Assembly: GCF_003590095.1 (NCBI RefSeq)
Contig: NC_039488.1
Coordinates: 14,074,001 to 14,138,000 of the forward strand
Origin: Trichoplusia ni
Lineage: Eukaryota > Arthropoda > Insecta > Lepidoptera > Noctuidae
Reading direction: 5' to 3'
Length of the DNA stretch: 64,000 nucleotides
This document shows, in pieces, positions 1-11,409 of this stretch; position 1 is the first letter of the stretch; the number at the start of each line of letters is the position of its first letter. The notes beneath the pieces were generated by a model, which searched no databases, was not told where the DNA came from, and saw only the letters and a program-made list of their open reading frames with translations. Position numbers and translations under genes: made by a program.

Positions 1-640
1 TAGCATAGCTCGGAATAGTCGATATCAAGGTGATCCGTGAGTTTTGTTATTTTTCGTTTCTTGAGGCGCGTAGCACTACTAAGGTCGGCGTAGCTCGGCG
101 AAACTCCAAAAGTCGATATCGCGGAAATCGCGTTGTTTTAACGTTTTCCGTAGTTTCTAGCATAGCATAGCTCAAAAGAGTCGATATCAAGGTGATCCGT
201 GAGTTTTGTTATTTTTCGTTTCTCGAGGCGCGTAGCACTACTTAGGTCAGCGTAGCTCGGTGAAACTCCAAAAGTCGATATCGCGGAAATCGCGTTGTTT
301 TAACGTTTTCCGTAGTTTCTAGCATAGCATAGCTCAAAAGAGTCGATATCAAGGTGATCCGTGAGTTTTGTTATTTTTCGTTTCTCGAGGCGCGTAGCAC
401 TACTTAGGTCAGCGTAGCTCGGTGAAACTCCAAAAGTCGATATCGCGGAAATCGCGTTGTTTTAACGTTTTCCGTAGTTTCTAGCATAGCATAGCTCAAA
501 AGAGTCGATATCAAGGTGATCCGTGAGTTTTGTTATTTTTCGTTTCTCGAGGCGCGTAGCACTACTTAGGTCAGCGTAGCTCGGTGAAACTCCAAAAGTC
601 GATATCGCGGAAATCGCGTTGTTTTAACGTTTTCCGTAGT

Positions 641-1610
641 TTCCAGGATAGCATAGCTCAAAAGAGTCGATATCAAGGTGATCCGTGAGTTTTGTTATTT
701 TTCGTTTCTCGAGGCGCGTAGCACTACTTAGGTCAGCGTAGCTCGGTGAAACTCCAAAAGTCGATATCGCGGAAATCGCGTTGTTTTAACGTTTTCCGTA
801 GTTTCCAGGATAGCATAGCTCAAAAGAGTCGATATCAAGGTGATCCGTGAGTTTTGTTATTTTTCGTTTCTCGAGGCGCGTAGCACTACTTAGGTCAGCG
901 TAGCTCGGTGAAACTCCAAAAGTCGATATCGCGGAAATCGCGTTGTTTTAACGTTTTCCGTAGTTTCTAGCATAGCATAGCTCAAAAGAGTCGATATCAA
1001 GGTGATCCGTGAGTTTTGTTATTTTTCGTTTCTCGAGGCGCGTAGCACTACTTAGGTCAGCGTAGCTCGGTGAAACTCCAAAAGTCGATATCGCGGAAAT
1101 CGCGTTGTTTTAACGTTTTCCGTAGTTTCTAGCATAGCATAGCTCAAAAGAGTCGATATCAAGGTGATCCGTGAGTTTTGTTATTTTTCGTTTCTCGAGG
1201 CGCGTAGCACTACTTAGGTCAGCGTAGCTCGGTGAAACTCCAAAAGTCGATATCGCGGAAATCGCGTTGTTTTAACGTTTTCCGTAGTTTCCAGGATAGC
1301 ATAGCTCAAAAGAGTCGATATCAAGGTGATCCGTGAGTTTTGTTATTTTTCGTTTCTCGAGGCGCGTAGCACTACTTAGGTCAGCGTAGCTCGGTGAAAC
1401 TCCAAAAGTCGATATCGCGGAAATCGCGTTGTTTTAACGTTTTCCGTAGTTTCCAGGATAGCATAGCTCAAAAGAGTCGATATCAAGGTGATCCGTGAGT
1501 TTTGTTATTTTTCGTTTCTCGAGGCGCGTAGCACTACTTAGGTCAGCGTAGCTCGGTGAAACTCCAAAAGTCGATATCGCGGAAATCGCGTTGTTTTAAC
1601 GTTTTCCGTA
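641..1610. repeat. Four-monomer higher-order repeat (648 bp)
   Basis: The variant CCAGGATAG occurs at 643, 805, 1291 and 1453, in adjacent pairs, and the other monomers carry CTAGCATAG. The pairs are 648 bp apart, exactly four monomers, giving a tandem four-unit repeat. This is read directly from the sequence. Confidence 0.85.
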
Positions 1611-4600
1611 GTTTCTAGCATAGCATAGCTCAAAAGAGTCGATATCAAGGTGATCCGTGAGTTTTGTTATTTTTCGTTTCTCGAGGCGCGTAGCACTATT
1701 TAGGTCAGCGTAGCTCGGTGAAACTCCAAAAGTCGATATCGCGGAAATCGCGTTGTTTTAACGTTTTCCGTAGTTTCTAGCATAGCATAGCTCAAAAGAG
1801 TCGATATCAAGGTGATCCGTGAGTTTTATTATTTTTCGTTTCTCGAGGCGCGTAGCACTACTAAGCTCGGCGTAGCTCGGCGAAACTCCAAAAGTCGATA
1901 TCGCGGAAATCGCGTTGTTTTAACGTTTTCCGTAGTTTCTAGCATAGCATAGCTCAAAAGAGTCGATATCAAGGTGATCCGTGAGTTTTATTATTTTTCG
2001 TTTCTCGAGGCGCGTAGCACTACTAAGCTCGGCGTAGCTCGGCGAAACTCCAAAAGTCGATATCGCGGAAATCGCGTTGTTTTAACGTTTTCCGTAGTTT
2101 CTAGCATAGCATAGCTCAAAATAGTCGATATCAAGGTGATCCGTGAGTTTTGTTATTTTTCGTTTCTTGAGGGGCGTAGCACTACTACGGTCGGCGTAGC
2201 TCGGCGAAACTCCAAAAGTCGATATCGCGGAAATCGCGTTGTTTTAACGTTTTCCGTAGTTTCCAGCATAGCATAGCTCGGAATAGTCGATATCAAGGTG
2301 TTCCGTGAGTTTTGTTTTTTTTCGTTTCTCGAGGCGCGTAGCACTATTAAGGTTGGCGTAGCTCGGTGAAACTCCAAAAGTCGACATCGCGGAAATCGCG
2401 TTGTTTAACCGTTTTCCGTAGTTTCTAGCATAGCATAGCTCGGAATAGTCGATATCAAGGTGATCCGTGAGTTTTGTTATTTTTCGTTTCTCGAGGCGCG
2501 TAGCAAGACTTAGGTCGGCGTAGCTCGGCGAAACTCCGAAGTCGATATCGCGGAAATCGCGTTATTTTAACGTTTTCCGTAGTTTCTAGCAAAGCATAGC
2601 TCAAAATAGTCGATATCAAGGTGATCCGTGAGTTTTGTTATTTTTCGTTTCTTGAGGCGCGTAGCACTACTAAGGTCGGCGTAGCTCGGCGAAACTCCAA
2701 AAGTCGATATCGCGGAAATCGCGTTGTTTTAACGTTTTCCGTAGTTTCTAGCATAGCATAGCTCAAAAGAGTCGATATCAAGGTGATCCGAGAGTTTTGT
2801 TATTTTTCGTTTCTCGAGGCGCGTAGCACTACTTAGGTCGGCGTAGCTCGGCGAAACTCCAGAAGTCGACATCGCAGAAATCGCGTTGTTTTAACGTTTT
2901 CCGTGGTTTCTAGCATAGCGAACCTCAAAATAGTCGATATCAAGGTGATCCGTGAGTTTTGTTATTTTTCGTTTCTCGAGGCGCGTAGCACTACTAAGGT
3001 CGGCGTAGCTCGGCGAAACTCCAAAAGTCGACATCGCGGAAATCGCGTTGTTTTAACGTTTTCCGTGGTTTCTAGCATAGCGAACCTCAAAAAAGTCGAT
3101 ATCAAGGTGATCCGTGAGTTTTGTTATTTTTCGTTTCTCGAGGCGCGTAGCAACGACTAAGGACGGCGTAGCTTGGTGAAACTCAAAAAGTCGATATCGC
3201 GGAAATTGCGTTGTTTTAACGTTTTCCGTAGTTTCAAGCATAGCATAGCTCGAAATAGTCGATATCAAGGTGATCCGTGAGTTTTGTTATTTTTCGTTTC
3301 TCGAGGTGCGTAGCATAACTTAGGTCGGCGTAGCTCGGTGAAACTCCAAAAGTCGATATCGCGAAAATCGCGTTGTTTTAACGTTTTCCGTAGTTTCTAG
3401 CATAGCATAGCTCAAAATAGTCGATATCAAGGTGATCCGTGAGTTTTGTTATTTTTCGTTTCTCGAGGCGCGTAGCAACGACTTAGGTCGGCGTAGCTCG
3501 GCGAAACTCCGAAGTCGATATCGCGGAAATCGCGTTATTTTAACGTTTTCCGTAGTTTCTAGCAAAGCATAGCTCAAAATAGTCGATATCAAGGTGATCC
3601 GTGAGTTTTGTTATTTTTCGTTTCTCGAGGCGCGTAGCAACGACTAAGGACGGCGTAGCTTGGTGAAACTCAAAAAGTCGATATCGCGGAAATCGCGTTG
3701 TTTTAACTTTTTCCGTAGTTTCAAGCATAGCATAGCTCGAAATAGTCGATATCAAGGTGATCCGTGAGTTTTGTTATTTTTCGTTTCTCGAGGTGCGTAG
3801 CATAACTTAGGTCGGCGTAGCTCGGTGAAACTCCAAAAGTCGATATCGCGGAAATCGCGTTGTTTTAACGTTTTCCGTAGTTTCTAGCATAGCATAGCTC
3901 AAAATAGTCGATATCAAGGTGATCCGTGAGTTTTGTTATTTTTCGTTTCTTGAGGGGCGTAGCACTACTAAGGTCGGCGTAGCTCGGCGAAACTCCAAAA
4001 GTCGATATCGCGGAAATCGCGTTGTTTTAACGTTTTCCGTAGTTTCCAGCATAGCATAGCTCGGAATAGTCGATATCAAGGTGTTCCGTGAGTTTTGTTT
4101 TTTTTCGTTTCTCGAGGCGCGTAGCACTATTAAGGTTGGCGTAGCTCGGTGAAACTCCAAAAGTCGACATCGCGGAAATCGCGTTGTTTAACCGTTTTCC
4201 GTAGTTTCTAGCATAGCATAGCTCGGAATAGTCGATATCAAGGTGATCCGTGAGTTTTGTTATTTTTCGTTTCTCGAGGCGCGTAGCAAGACTTAGGTCG
4301 GCGTAGCTCGGCGAAATTCCGAAGTCGATATCGCGGAAATCGCGTTATTTTAACGTTTTCCGTAGTTTCTAGCATAGCATAGCTCAAAAGAGTCGATATC
4401 AAGGTGATCCGTGAGTTTTGTTATTTTTCGTTTCTCGAGGCGCGTAGCAAGACTTAGGTCGGCGTAGCTCGGCGAAACTCCAGAAGTCGACATCGCAGAA
4501 ATCGCGTTGTTTTAACGTTTTCCGTGGTTTCTAGCATAGCGAACCTCAAAATAGTCGATATCAAGGTGATCCGTGAGTTTTGTTATTTTTCGTTTCTCGA

Positions 4601-6829
4601 GGCGCGTAGCACTACTAAGGTCGGCGTAGCTCGGTGAAACTCGAAAAGTCGATATCGCGGAAATCGCGTTGTTTTAACGTTTTCCGTAGTTTCTAGCATA
4701 GCATAGCTCGAAATAGTTGATATCGTAGTGATCCGTGAGTTTTGTTATTTTTCGTTTCTCGAGGCGCGTAGCACTACTAAGGTCGGCGTAGCTCGGCGAA
4801 ACTCCAAAAGTCGATATCGCGGAAATCGCGTTGTTTTAACCTTTTCCGTAGTTTCTAGCATAGCATAGCTCAAAATAGTCGATATCAAGGTGATCCGTGA
4901 GTTTTGTTATTTTTCGTTTCTCGAGGCGCGTAGCAACGACTAAGGACGGCGTAGCTTGGTGAAACTCAAAAAGTCGATATCGCGGAAATCGCGTTGTTTT
5001 AACTTTTTCCGTAGTTTCAAGCATAGCATAGCTCGAAATAGTCGATATCAAGGTGATCCGTGAGTTTTGTTATTTTTCGTTTCTCGAGGTGCGTAGCATA
5101 ACTTAGGTCGGCGTAGCTCGGTGAAACTCCAAAAGTCGATATCGCGGAAATCGCGTTGTTTTAACGTTTTCCGTAGTTTCTAGCATAGCATAGCTCAAAA
5201 TAGTCGATATCAAGGTGATCCGTGAGTTTTGTTATTTTTCGTTTCTTGAGGGGCGTAGCACTACTAAGGTCGGCGTAGCTCGGCGAAACTCCAAAAGTCG
5301 ATATCGCGGAAATCGCGTTGTTTTAACGTTTTCCGTAGTTTCCAGCATAGCATAGCTCGGAATAGTCGATATCAAGGTGTTCCGTGAGTTTTGTTTTTTT
5401 TCGTTTCTCGAGGCGCGTAGCACTATTAAGGTTGGCGTAGCTCGGTGAAACTCCAAAAGTCGACATCGCGGAAATCGCGTTGTTTAACCGTTTTCCGTAG
5501 TTTCTAGCATAGCATAGCTCGGAATAGTCGATATCAAGGTGATCCGTGAGTTTTGTTATTTTTCGTTTCTCGAGGCGCGTAGCAAGACTTAGGTCGGCGT
5601 AGCTCGGCGAAATTCCGAAGTCGATATCGCGGAAATCGCGTTATTTTAACGTTTTCCGTAGTTTCTAGCATAGCATAGCTCAAAAGAGTCGATATCAAGG
5701 TGATCCGTGAGTTTTGTTATTTTTCGTTTCTCGAGGCGCGTAGCAAGACTTAGGTCGGCGTAGCTCGGCGAAACTCCAGAAGTCGACATCGCAGAAATCG
5801 CGTTGTTTTAACGTTTTCCGTGGTTTCTAGCATAGCGAACCTCAAAATAGTCGATATCAAGGTGATCCGTGAGTTTTGTTATTTTTCGTTTCTCGAGGCG
5901 CGTAGCACTACTAAGGTCGGCGTAGCTCGGTGAAACTCGAAAAGTCGATATCGCGGAAATCGCGTTGTTTTAACGTTTTCCGTAGTTTCTAGCATAGCAT
6001 AGCTCGAAATAGTTGATATCGTAGTGATCCGTGAGTTTTGTTATTTTTCGTTTCTCGAGGCGCGTAGCACTACTAAGGTCGGCGTAGCTCGGCGAAACTC
6101 CAAAAGTCGATATCGCGGAAATCGCGTTGTTTTAACCTTTTCCGTAGTTTCTAGCATAGCATAGCTCAAAATAGTCGATATCAAGGTGATCCGTGAGTTT
6201 TGTTATTTTTCGTTTCTCTAGGCGCGATGCAAGACTTAGGTCGGCGTAGCTCGCTGAAACTCCAAAAGTCGATATCGCGGAAATCGCGTTGTTTTAACGT
6301 TTTCCGTGGTTTCTAGCATAGCGAACCTCAAAATAGTCGATATCAAGGTGATCCGTGAGTTTTGTTATTTTTCGTTTCTCGAGGCGCGTAGCAAGACTTA
6401 GGTCTGCGTAGCTCGGCGAAACTCCAGAAGTCGATATCGCGGAAATCGCGTTGTTTTAACGTTTTCCGTAGTTTCTAGCATAGCATAGCTCAAAATAGTC
6501 GATATCAAGGTGATCCGTGAGTTTTGTTATTTTTCGTTTCTCCAGGCGCGTAGCAAGACTAAGGTCGGCGTAGCTCGGTGAAACTCCAAAAGTCGATATC
6601 GCGGAAATCGCGTTGTTTCTACGTTTTCCGTAGTTTCTAGCATAGCATAGCTCAAAATAGTCGATATCAAGGTGATCCGTGAGTTTTGTTATTTTTCGTT
6701 TCTCGAGGCGCGTAGAACTACTACGGTCGGCGTAGCTCGGTGAAACTCCAAAAGTCGATATCGCAAAAATCGCGTTGTTGTAACGTTTTCCGTAGTTCCC
6801 AGCATAGCATAGCTCAAAATAGTCGATAT

Positions 6830-6834
6830 CAAGG
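6830..6834. repeat. Target site duplication, left copy
   Basis: CAAGG immediately precedes the left LTR (TG...) and is repeated as CAAGG at 11405-11409 just after the right LTR (...CA). The five-base length is usual for BEL/Pao elements. Removing the element plus one copy restores a normal satellite monomer. Confidence 0.93.
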
Positions 6835-7037
6835 TGTTAAGCACCGAGCTGAAGAACTGCACTGATAAATTAAAACAACACTGTTTGGTCTGCGAGAGAG
6901 TCATATATTGAAAATGCTTCAAAATACATATGTCAACTCATGTAACGAAACCATAGCGCGATCTAATTCGACGTCAATGCCATCTATCGCGCTATGGTTT
7001 AACAAATTACTATAAAAGTACATTTTGCTCTTGAACA
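6835..7037 (-). repeat. 3' LTR of the BEL/Pao element
   Basis: This 203-bp terminal repeat runs from TGTTAAGC to TTGAACA on the plus strand and is identical to 11202-11404 except at 6965. It contains a 15-bp perfect inverted repeat (6948-6962 with 6986-7000, AAACCATAGCGCGAT) around a 23-base loop. Being on the left, it is the downstream LTR of a minus-strand element. Confidence 0.94.
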
Positions 7038-7048
7038 TACCGCCCACC
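7038..7048 (-). other. Purine-rich tract next to the 3' LTR
   Basis: On the minus strand the bases just before the 3' LTR read GGTGGGCGGTA, where the polypurine tract that primes plus-strand DNA synthesis is expected. It is short and interrupted by pyrimidines, so the exact limits are uncertain. Confidence 0.55.
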
Positions 7049-7177
7049 AAGGACATTATTGACGGAATGTCCTTCTTAAAGTACTTAACTTATGGGATAC
7101 AGGTACTTTGAACTTAAAATACATGAACTTAACATGTAGACCTTAAATATTAATAATATAACTAAATACAATTAACG

Positions 7178-10100
7178 CTAAATAAAAAACCCTTTTTGGT
7201 CTAAACATGCATAAAAATATTGTAAATAAAATGGACTAAATATGTTACATTTAACCGTAACTGGTAAAACGCATAACTTTGACGTTGGTCTTTTGAATTT
7301 AGTCCGTACTGAGACTACACGTGTGACATTATCATCACCTGGGTGCTTTTGTACAACACGACCTAATAGCCAGCGACTTGGCGGTAAGTCGTCTTCTTTA
7401 ATTAATACGATGTCTCCTATATTGGGCTCCGGAACTTGAGAAGACCATTTGTATCTATTCATAAGGTTTGATAAATAGTCTTGTGACCAGCGTTTCCAGA
7501 ATGACTGTAACATCCTTTGAACGAATTGCCACCTAGTCAAGTAACTTACATTTGAACTATTATAATTTTTGTCAGGTACATTCACTATAGATTCTCCGAT
7601 AAGGAAATGTCCTGGGGTTAAAGGCAAGGGCTCACCAGGATCTAACTTTCTAAGCGATGAATAGTTTTTGAATATAATGTGTTCTGGACCGACAGTTGTG
7701 TGTACTTTTATCGTTTGTTCTAAGTCTATATTTAAATCTTTTGGCCTTTTGTACTCAACAATATTATTTTTTAGAAATGAAGAAAACCATAATTTATTAT
7801 TAACTAATAAACTAGGAAGCATTCCCCTAGAAGCGCAGTCTGCAGGGTTTTCTTTGGTTGAGACGTGAAACCATTGAGATGAACTCATTGTGTCCAATAT
7901 TTCAGAGGTCCGATTCGCTACAAAGGTTTTCCACCTGCTAGGATGGCTGTTAAGCCATGCTAGTACCACTGTAGAATCGGTCCATGCTGTAATCTTCACT
8001 TTTGAAATATTGAGTACTTGTGCGGTTTCTATCAAAAGCTTTGATAGCAGTACTGCACCACATAACTCTAAGCGTGGAATGCTTATTTGCTTAATGGGGG
8101 CTACTCGAGTTTTTGCAACCAACAACGCAACTTGAATTTTACCTGTAGAATCGATAATTCTCAAGTAAACTACGGCTGAATACGCAGCTTTGGAGGCGTC
8201 ACTAAACCCGTGCAGTTCCCGATCGTCAGTTGAACTTGTACCAAGCCACCGAGGTATCCGTATTTTATTTTTTTCAGAAGCATTAAACACAACACGTACC
8301 TTCGTCGTGGTCTTATCTTCTCTAATAACCGCGTGATGTGGTAAGTAAACCGCTTCATTCATTTTATTATCGCTTTTTACAGCTCTTAAATGTCCTAATT
8401 GTAAATACTCATTAATTACTTCTGTATACCTTTGTTTTAAATTTATGTTCTTATTTAATCTTTTTTCTAACGATTTGAATCTTATTTTAGCTATTTCACG
8501 AGAACCTCCGGCCTTACATGCAGGATTATCATCGCGGAACGGTAAGTGTACTATATATCTTCCTGTATCATCTCGCTTAGTAGTTTTACTATATGATTCT
8601 TCGCATTTTTGCTCTTCTGGACTTAAGATTTTCTTTGTACTAGATTGCTCTTCTATCTCCCAAAACTTTTTCAGGAGTTGATCTTCGTTGAACTGTGCAT
8701 AATGTACGTTTATATTTTTAATGTGCTGTCTTGACCTATCAATATCCGAACTGACAACACCGGAAAGGACCCACCCTAAAGTGGTGTTCTGTGCTATAAG
8801 AGTACCAGACGGACTCTTAATTATGCCTTCCTTGACGATGTAACCATAAACATCTGCACCCAATAATATGTCTATTTTATTGGGTGTGTTGAACTTAGGA
8901 TCTGCCAAACACAGACCGTTGATGTCAATCCAATCAAATGAACTTGGTTGAATACATCGCTCAGGTAAGTATGATGTGATCTTACTCAAGACGTACGCAT
9001 TTATCTTAAGTTGAAAATCAACATGGACTGTTGATTTGATGGTAAACTGTACCATGTGCTTCGCAATGATTGATTGATTATTGCCTAAACCTGAAACAAG
9101 CCCGTGAACTGGAATTTTCTTAAGACTAAGAAATTGGACAGTAGCTTCTGTTATAAAACAAGCTTGTGAGCCTTGATCAAGAAGGGGTCGAACAGTCTGG
9201 AATTCATCAGTCTTTGACTTGGCTTTTATTAACGCAGTAGCTAATAACACCTGTCTGGGCTTGGGAACCTTACCTGTAGACAAGCACGTCATAATAGGAT
9301 TATCACTAGTCGAAGAACTAGTGCTATCCACCATAGGCGTTGCTATTGCATTTTGGCCTTTATTCTCTGGCTCTCCGTAAGGGTGCAGCAAGGAATGATG
9401 GCGCTTTTTGCAAACTCTACAGGAGGTCTGCTTTTTACAGTCGTACACTGTATGATTGCTGCCTAAACAATTGAAGCATATTTTATTCTTTGCTACAAAC
9501 TCGCGCCTGCTTACTATGGACTGTTTAGCAAATTGTTTACAGAAACAGAGCTTGTGAGGTTCCGAGCAGTATTCGCAACGTACAATATAGGATGACTTTG
9601 TGGCTATCATCACTTTAGAGCTATGAGCGTGTGAACTGTTACTGACCTGGTATCCGACAGCTTTCCTGGGCTCGATACATTCTAGCGCCCGAAAGCGACT
9701 TTCCATAAACGTTTGAAACTGCTGAAAGGTTGGCAATTCGTTGCTGGAAATGTTAGAAACGCTTAACTCCCACTGCTTCCTGGTCTCATTATCTAATTTG
9801 AACGTTACGATATGGATGATGATAACGTCCCATGTACTCACATCGATACTAAGATTTGTTAGAGCACTTAAACAGTCGCTTGTGGTATCTAACAATTCCT
9901 TTAACGCGCTAGCTGATTCGACATTTATTCGTTTTTGGCCAAACAATCTTTTCAGAATACAATTAGTTAGGTACTTCTTATTAGCATAACGCCTCTCTAA
10001 TTGTGACCAACATTCGCTATAATTAGCAGCTGAAATTGGTGTGTGCCTGACCAACTGTTCAGCTTCACCTGTAAGGTGGCTCTTCAGATAGTGCAGTTTT

Positions 10101-10579
10101 TGAACATTGTCTAATGAAGAATTTTCGTGAACTAAAGATATAAACAAATCGTGAAAGGTTGTCCATTCACTGTATTTGCCTGAAAAGGTTGGGATTGCAA
10201 TTTTCGGTAACTTTACGAACGAATTGGATGATTTTGAATTACCACTATTATTGTTAGGACCGCCCTTTGGAATTTGCGACTCACTAACAACATTGAGCTT
10301 GTTAAGAATAGACTTCATTAAACATTTACATGTAATGTAAGTATCTTCGATTGAATCATAAATATCCACAACCTTTTGACCTATTATATCCTCTAATTTA
10401 TAATGACCGTAAATTTGAGTTTTAGTATTTTTAAATGAATCCCAATCATTTTCAAGTAATTCAAGTCTTGCTTGAATATATTCTAAAGTAAGTCTATCTT
10501 TCGGACACTTTTTAACATTAGTTAAAGCTTTTTGAATAACATTTTGAAGGTCTTTTAATATATTAATTTTGCCTTCCAT
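7178..10579 (-). CDS. BEL/Pao Gag-Pol polyprotein lacking RT and integrase cores
   Basis: A single frame of 1133 codons. Residues about 120-270 resemble the DUF1759 Gag region (KLPKIAIPTFSGKYSEW). Zinc-knuckle cysteines follow at about 334-400 (CEYC, CFNC, CRVC). An aspartic protease motif LLDQGSQACF lies near 465-475. A Pol linker ends in KVRVVFNASE near 768. The frame then jumps directly to IPRWLG and the RNase H-like block (LHGFSDASKAAYSAV about 788, TAWTDSTVVLAW about 868, NPADCASRG about 910). A second jump near 979 joins YSSLRKL to LTPGHFLIGE, the DUF5641 tail. The missing parts are the RT palm with its YxDD motif and the integrase zinc and catalytic core. BEL polyproteins are usually around 1700-1900 residues. 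Both losses keep the frame. The Gag and protease portion looks intact; enzyme activity for copying or integration is not expected. Start chosen at the first ATG of the frame. Confidence 0.93.
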   Translation of the reverse strand: MEGKINILKDLQNVIQKALTNVKKCPKDRLTLEYIQARLELLENDWDSFKNTKTQIYGHYKLEDIIGQKVVDIYDSIEDTYITCKCLMKSILNKLNVVSESQIPKGGPNNNSGNSKSSNSFVKLPKIAIPTFSGKYSEWTTFHDLFISLVHENSSLDNVQKLHYLKSHLTGEAEQLVRHTPISAANYSECWSQLERRYANKKYLTNCILKRLFGQKRINVESASALKELLDTTSDCLSALTNLSIDVSTWDVIIIHIVTFKLDNETRKQWELSVSNISSNELPTFQQFQTFMESRFRALECIEPRKAVGYQVSNSSHAHSSKVMIATKSSYIVRCEYCSEPHKLCFCKQFAKQSIVSRREFVAKNKICFNCLGSNHTVYDCKKQTSCRVCKKRHHSLLHPYGEPENKGQNAIATPMVDSTSSSTSDNPIMTCLSTGKVPKPRQVLLATALIKAKSKTDEFQTVRPLLDQGSQACFITEATVQFLSLKKIPVHGLVSGLGNNQSIIAKHMVQFTIKSTVHVDFQLKINAYVLSKITSYLPERCIQPSSFDWIDINGLCLADPKFNTPNKIDILLGADVYGYIVKEGIIKSPSGTLIAQNTTLGWVLSGVVSSDIDRSRQHIKNINVHYAQFNEDQLLKKFWEIEEQSSTKKILSPEEQKCEESYSKTTKRDDTGRYIVHLPFRDDNPACKAGGSREIAKIRFKSLEKRLNKNINLKQRYTEVINEYLQLGHLRAVKSDNKMNEAVYLPHHAVIREDKTTTKVRVVFNASEKNKIRIPRWLGTSSTDDRELHGFSDASKAAYSAVVYLRIIDSTGKIQVALLVAKTRVAPIKQISIPRLELCGAVLLSKLLIETAQVLNISKVKITAWTDSTVVLAWLNSHPSRWKTFVANRTSEILDTMSSSQWFHVSTKENPADCASRGMLPSLLVNNKLWFSSFLKNNIVEYKRPKDLNIDLEQTIKVHTTVGPEHIIFKNYSSLRKLDPGEPLPLTPGHFLIGESIVNVPDKNYNSSNVSYLTRWQFVQRMLQSFWKRWSQDYLSNLMNRYKWSSQVPEPNIGDIVLIKEDDLPPSRWLLGRVVQKHPGDDNVTRVVSVRTKFKRPTSKLCVLPVTVKCNIFSPFYLQYFYACLDQKGFFI

Positions 10580-11181
10580 GTTCTTGATATTAAATAATTT
10601 ATGAAATGTTTTACAATTAATGAATTCGAATGAAGTCTCAAAGAATCCGAAAAATTTTACAAGTGTTTGAAATACAAATTCACTCTTTCAGAAATCGGGC
10701 ATAGGTCTTAGAATTATTCTAAGTCCTATCTATATACACAGTCTTAAAACTAAGTTGAAATATCTATATATAATTACAAAATTTTAAAGTTAAAATGTTC
10801 CTTGAAATAAAGTTCAAATTGGCTTGACTTCTTATTTGTCACTGCTACTTCTTTTTTTCTACTCGATAAATTGTACTCACTGTTGCACTTCAGACACACA
10901 AACCCGTAGACTGATTGAACTGGTCGATGCTAGTGGCGCCCTCTATGGCGTCACTTTGAACTGGAACTCCCCGCAATCACTGGCTCCGTCCACCTTGCTG
11001 CACGAAGCTGTTTCTTCTTCAACTCGGAGGCTGATCTTGATCGCGGTGGCGCCCTCTGTGGCCATCCGTTGAACTATAATCCCAGTACTTTGCCGCAGCG
11101 ATCCACTGCGAGTACTTGGGATGCGGACCAAAGCTGGCACCGCTGCACTCCAAAAAAGTCTAGACTTAACCGGGTCTGACA
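10580..11181 (-). other. 5' leader of the BEL/Pao element
   Basis: About 600 bases lie between the primer-binding-site candidate and the Gag start codon. They hold only short reading frames. The phrase GGTGGCGCCCTCT-like occurs twice (about 10934 and 11046). In this family such leaders carry packaging signals, but none can be pinpointed here. Confidence 0.6.
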
Positions 11182-11199
11182 TCCGGCTCGCTTGGACCA
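11182..11199 (-). other. Candidate primer binding site
   Basis: Reading the minus strand after the 5' LTR, two T bases are followed by TGGTCCAAGCGAGCC. The leading TGG would pair with the CCA end of a tRNA. Which tRNA is not decided from this sequence. Confidence 0.65.
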
Positions 11200-11201
11200 A
11201 A

Positions 11202-11404
11202 TGTTAAGCACCGAGCTGAAGAACTGCACTGATAAATTAAAACAACACTGTTTGGTCTGCGAGAGAGTCATATATTGAAAATGCTTCAAAATACATATGT
11301 CAACTCATGTAACGAAACCATAGCGCGATCTTATTCGACGTCAATGCCATCTATCGCGCTATGGTTTAACAAATTACTATAAAAGTACATTTTGCTCTTG
11401 AACA
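11202..11404 (-). repeat. 5' LTR of the BEL/Pao element
   Basis: This 203-bp terminal repeat matches 6835-7037 with one substitution (T at 11332). It carries the same 15-bp inverted repeat. As the upstream LTR of a minus-strand element it should contain the promoter; no TATA box is clear enough to call. Confidence 0.94.
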
Positions 11405-11409
11405 CAAGG
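11405..11409. repeat. Target site duplication, right copy
   Basis: CAAGG follows the CA end of the right LTR and matches the bases before the left LTR. Satellite sequence resumes with TGATCCGTGAG. Confidence 0.93.

Larger units (their letters stand above)
1..6834. repeat. Satellite DNA array, 162-bp monomer, left block
   Basis: About 42 head-to-tail copies of a 162-bp monomer; the phrase TAGCATAGCTC recurs at 1, 163, 325 and so on. Each unit contains GTCGATATC twice, a TTTTCGTTTCTCGAGG segment and a CGCGGAAATCGCG segment. Copies differ by diagnostic substitutions such as CTAGCATAG versus CCAGGATAG, and these variants recur with longer periods: 648 bp in 1-2100 and 1296 bp in about 3540-6160. 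Such higher-order repeats are typical of satellites evolving by unequal exchange. The array starts outside the window, so its left edge is unknown. No convincing gene lies inside it. Confidence 0.97.
6835..11404 (-). mobile_element. BEL/Pao LTR retrotransposon, internally deleted, inserted in satellite
   Basis: This 4570-bp element has two 203-bp direct LTRs beginning TG and ending CA, a CAAGG target duplication, a primer-binding-site candidate and a purine-rich tract, all in minus-strand order. The one long reading frame encodes Gag, protease, RNase H and the C-terminal end of Pol. The two LTRs differ at a single base (A at 6965, T at 11332), so insertion is recent or the LTRs have been homogenised. 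The reverse transcriptase and integrase cores are missing from the frame, so the copy cannot move unaided. It would need enzymes from a full-length relative. Confidence 0.95.

Noticed and set aside
7242..9989. Plus-strand frames of 62-82 codons within the BEL element
   Set aside because: They are shadows of the long minus-strand Gag-Pol frame.
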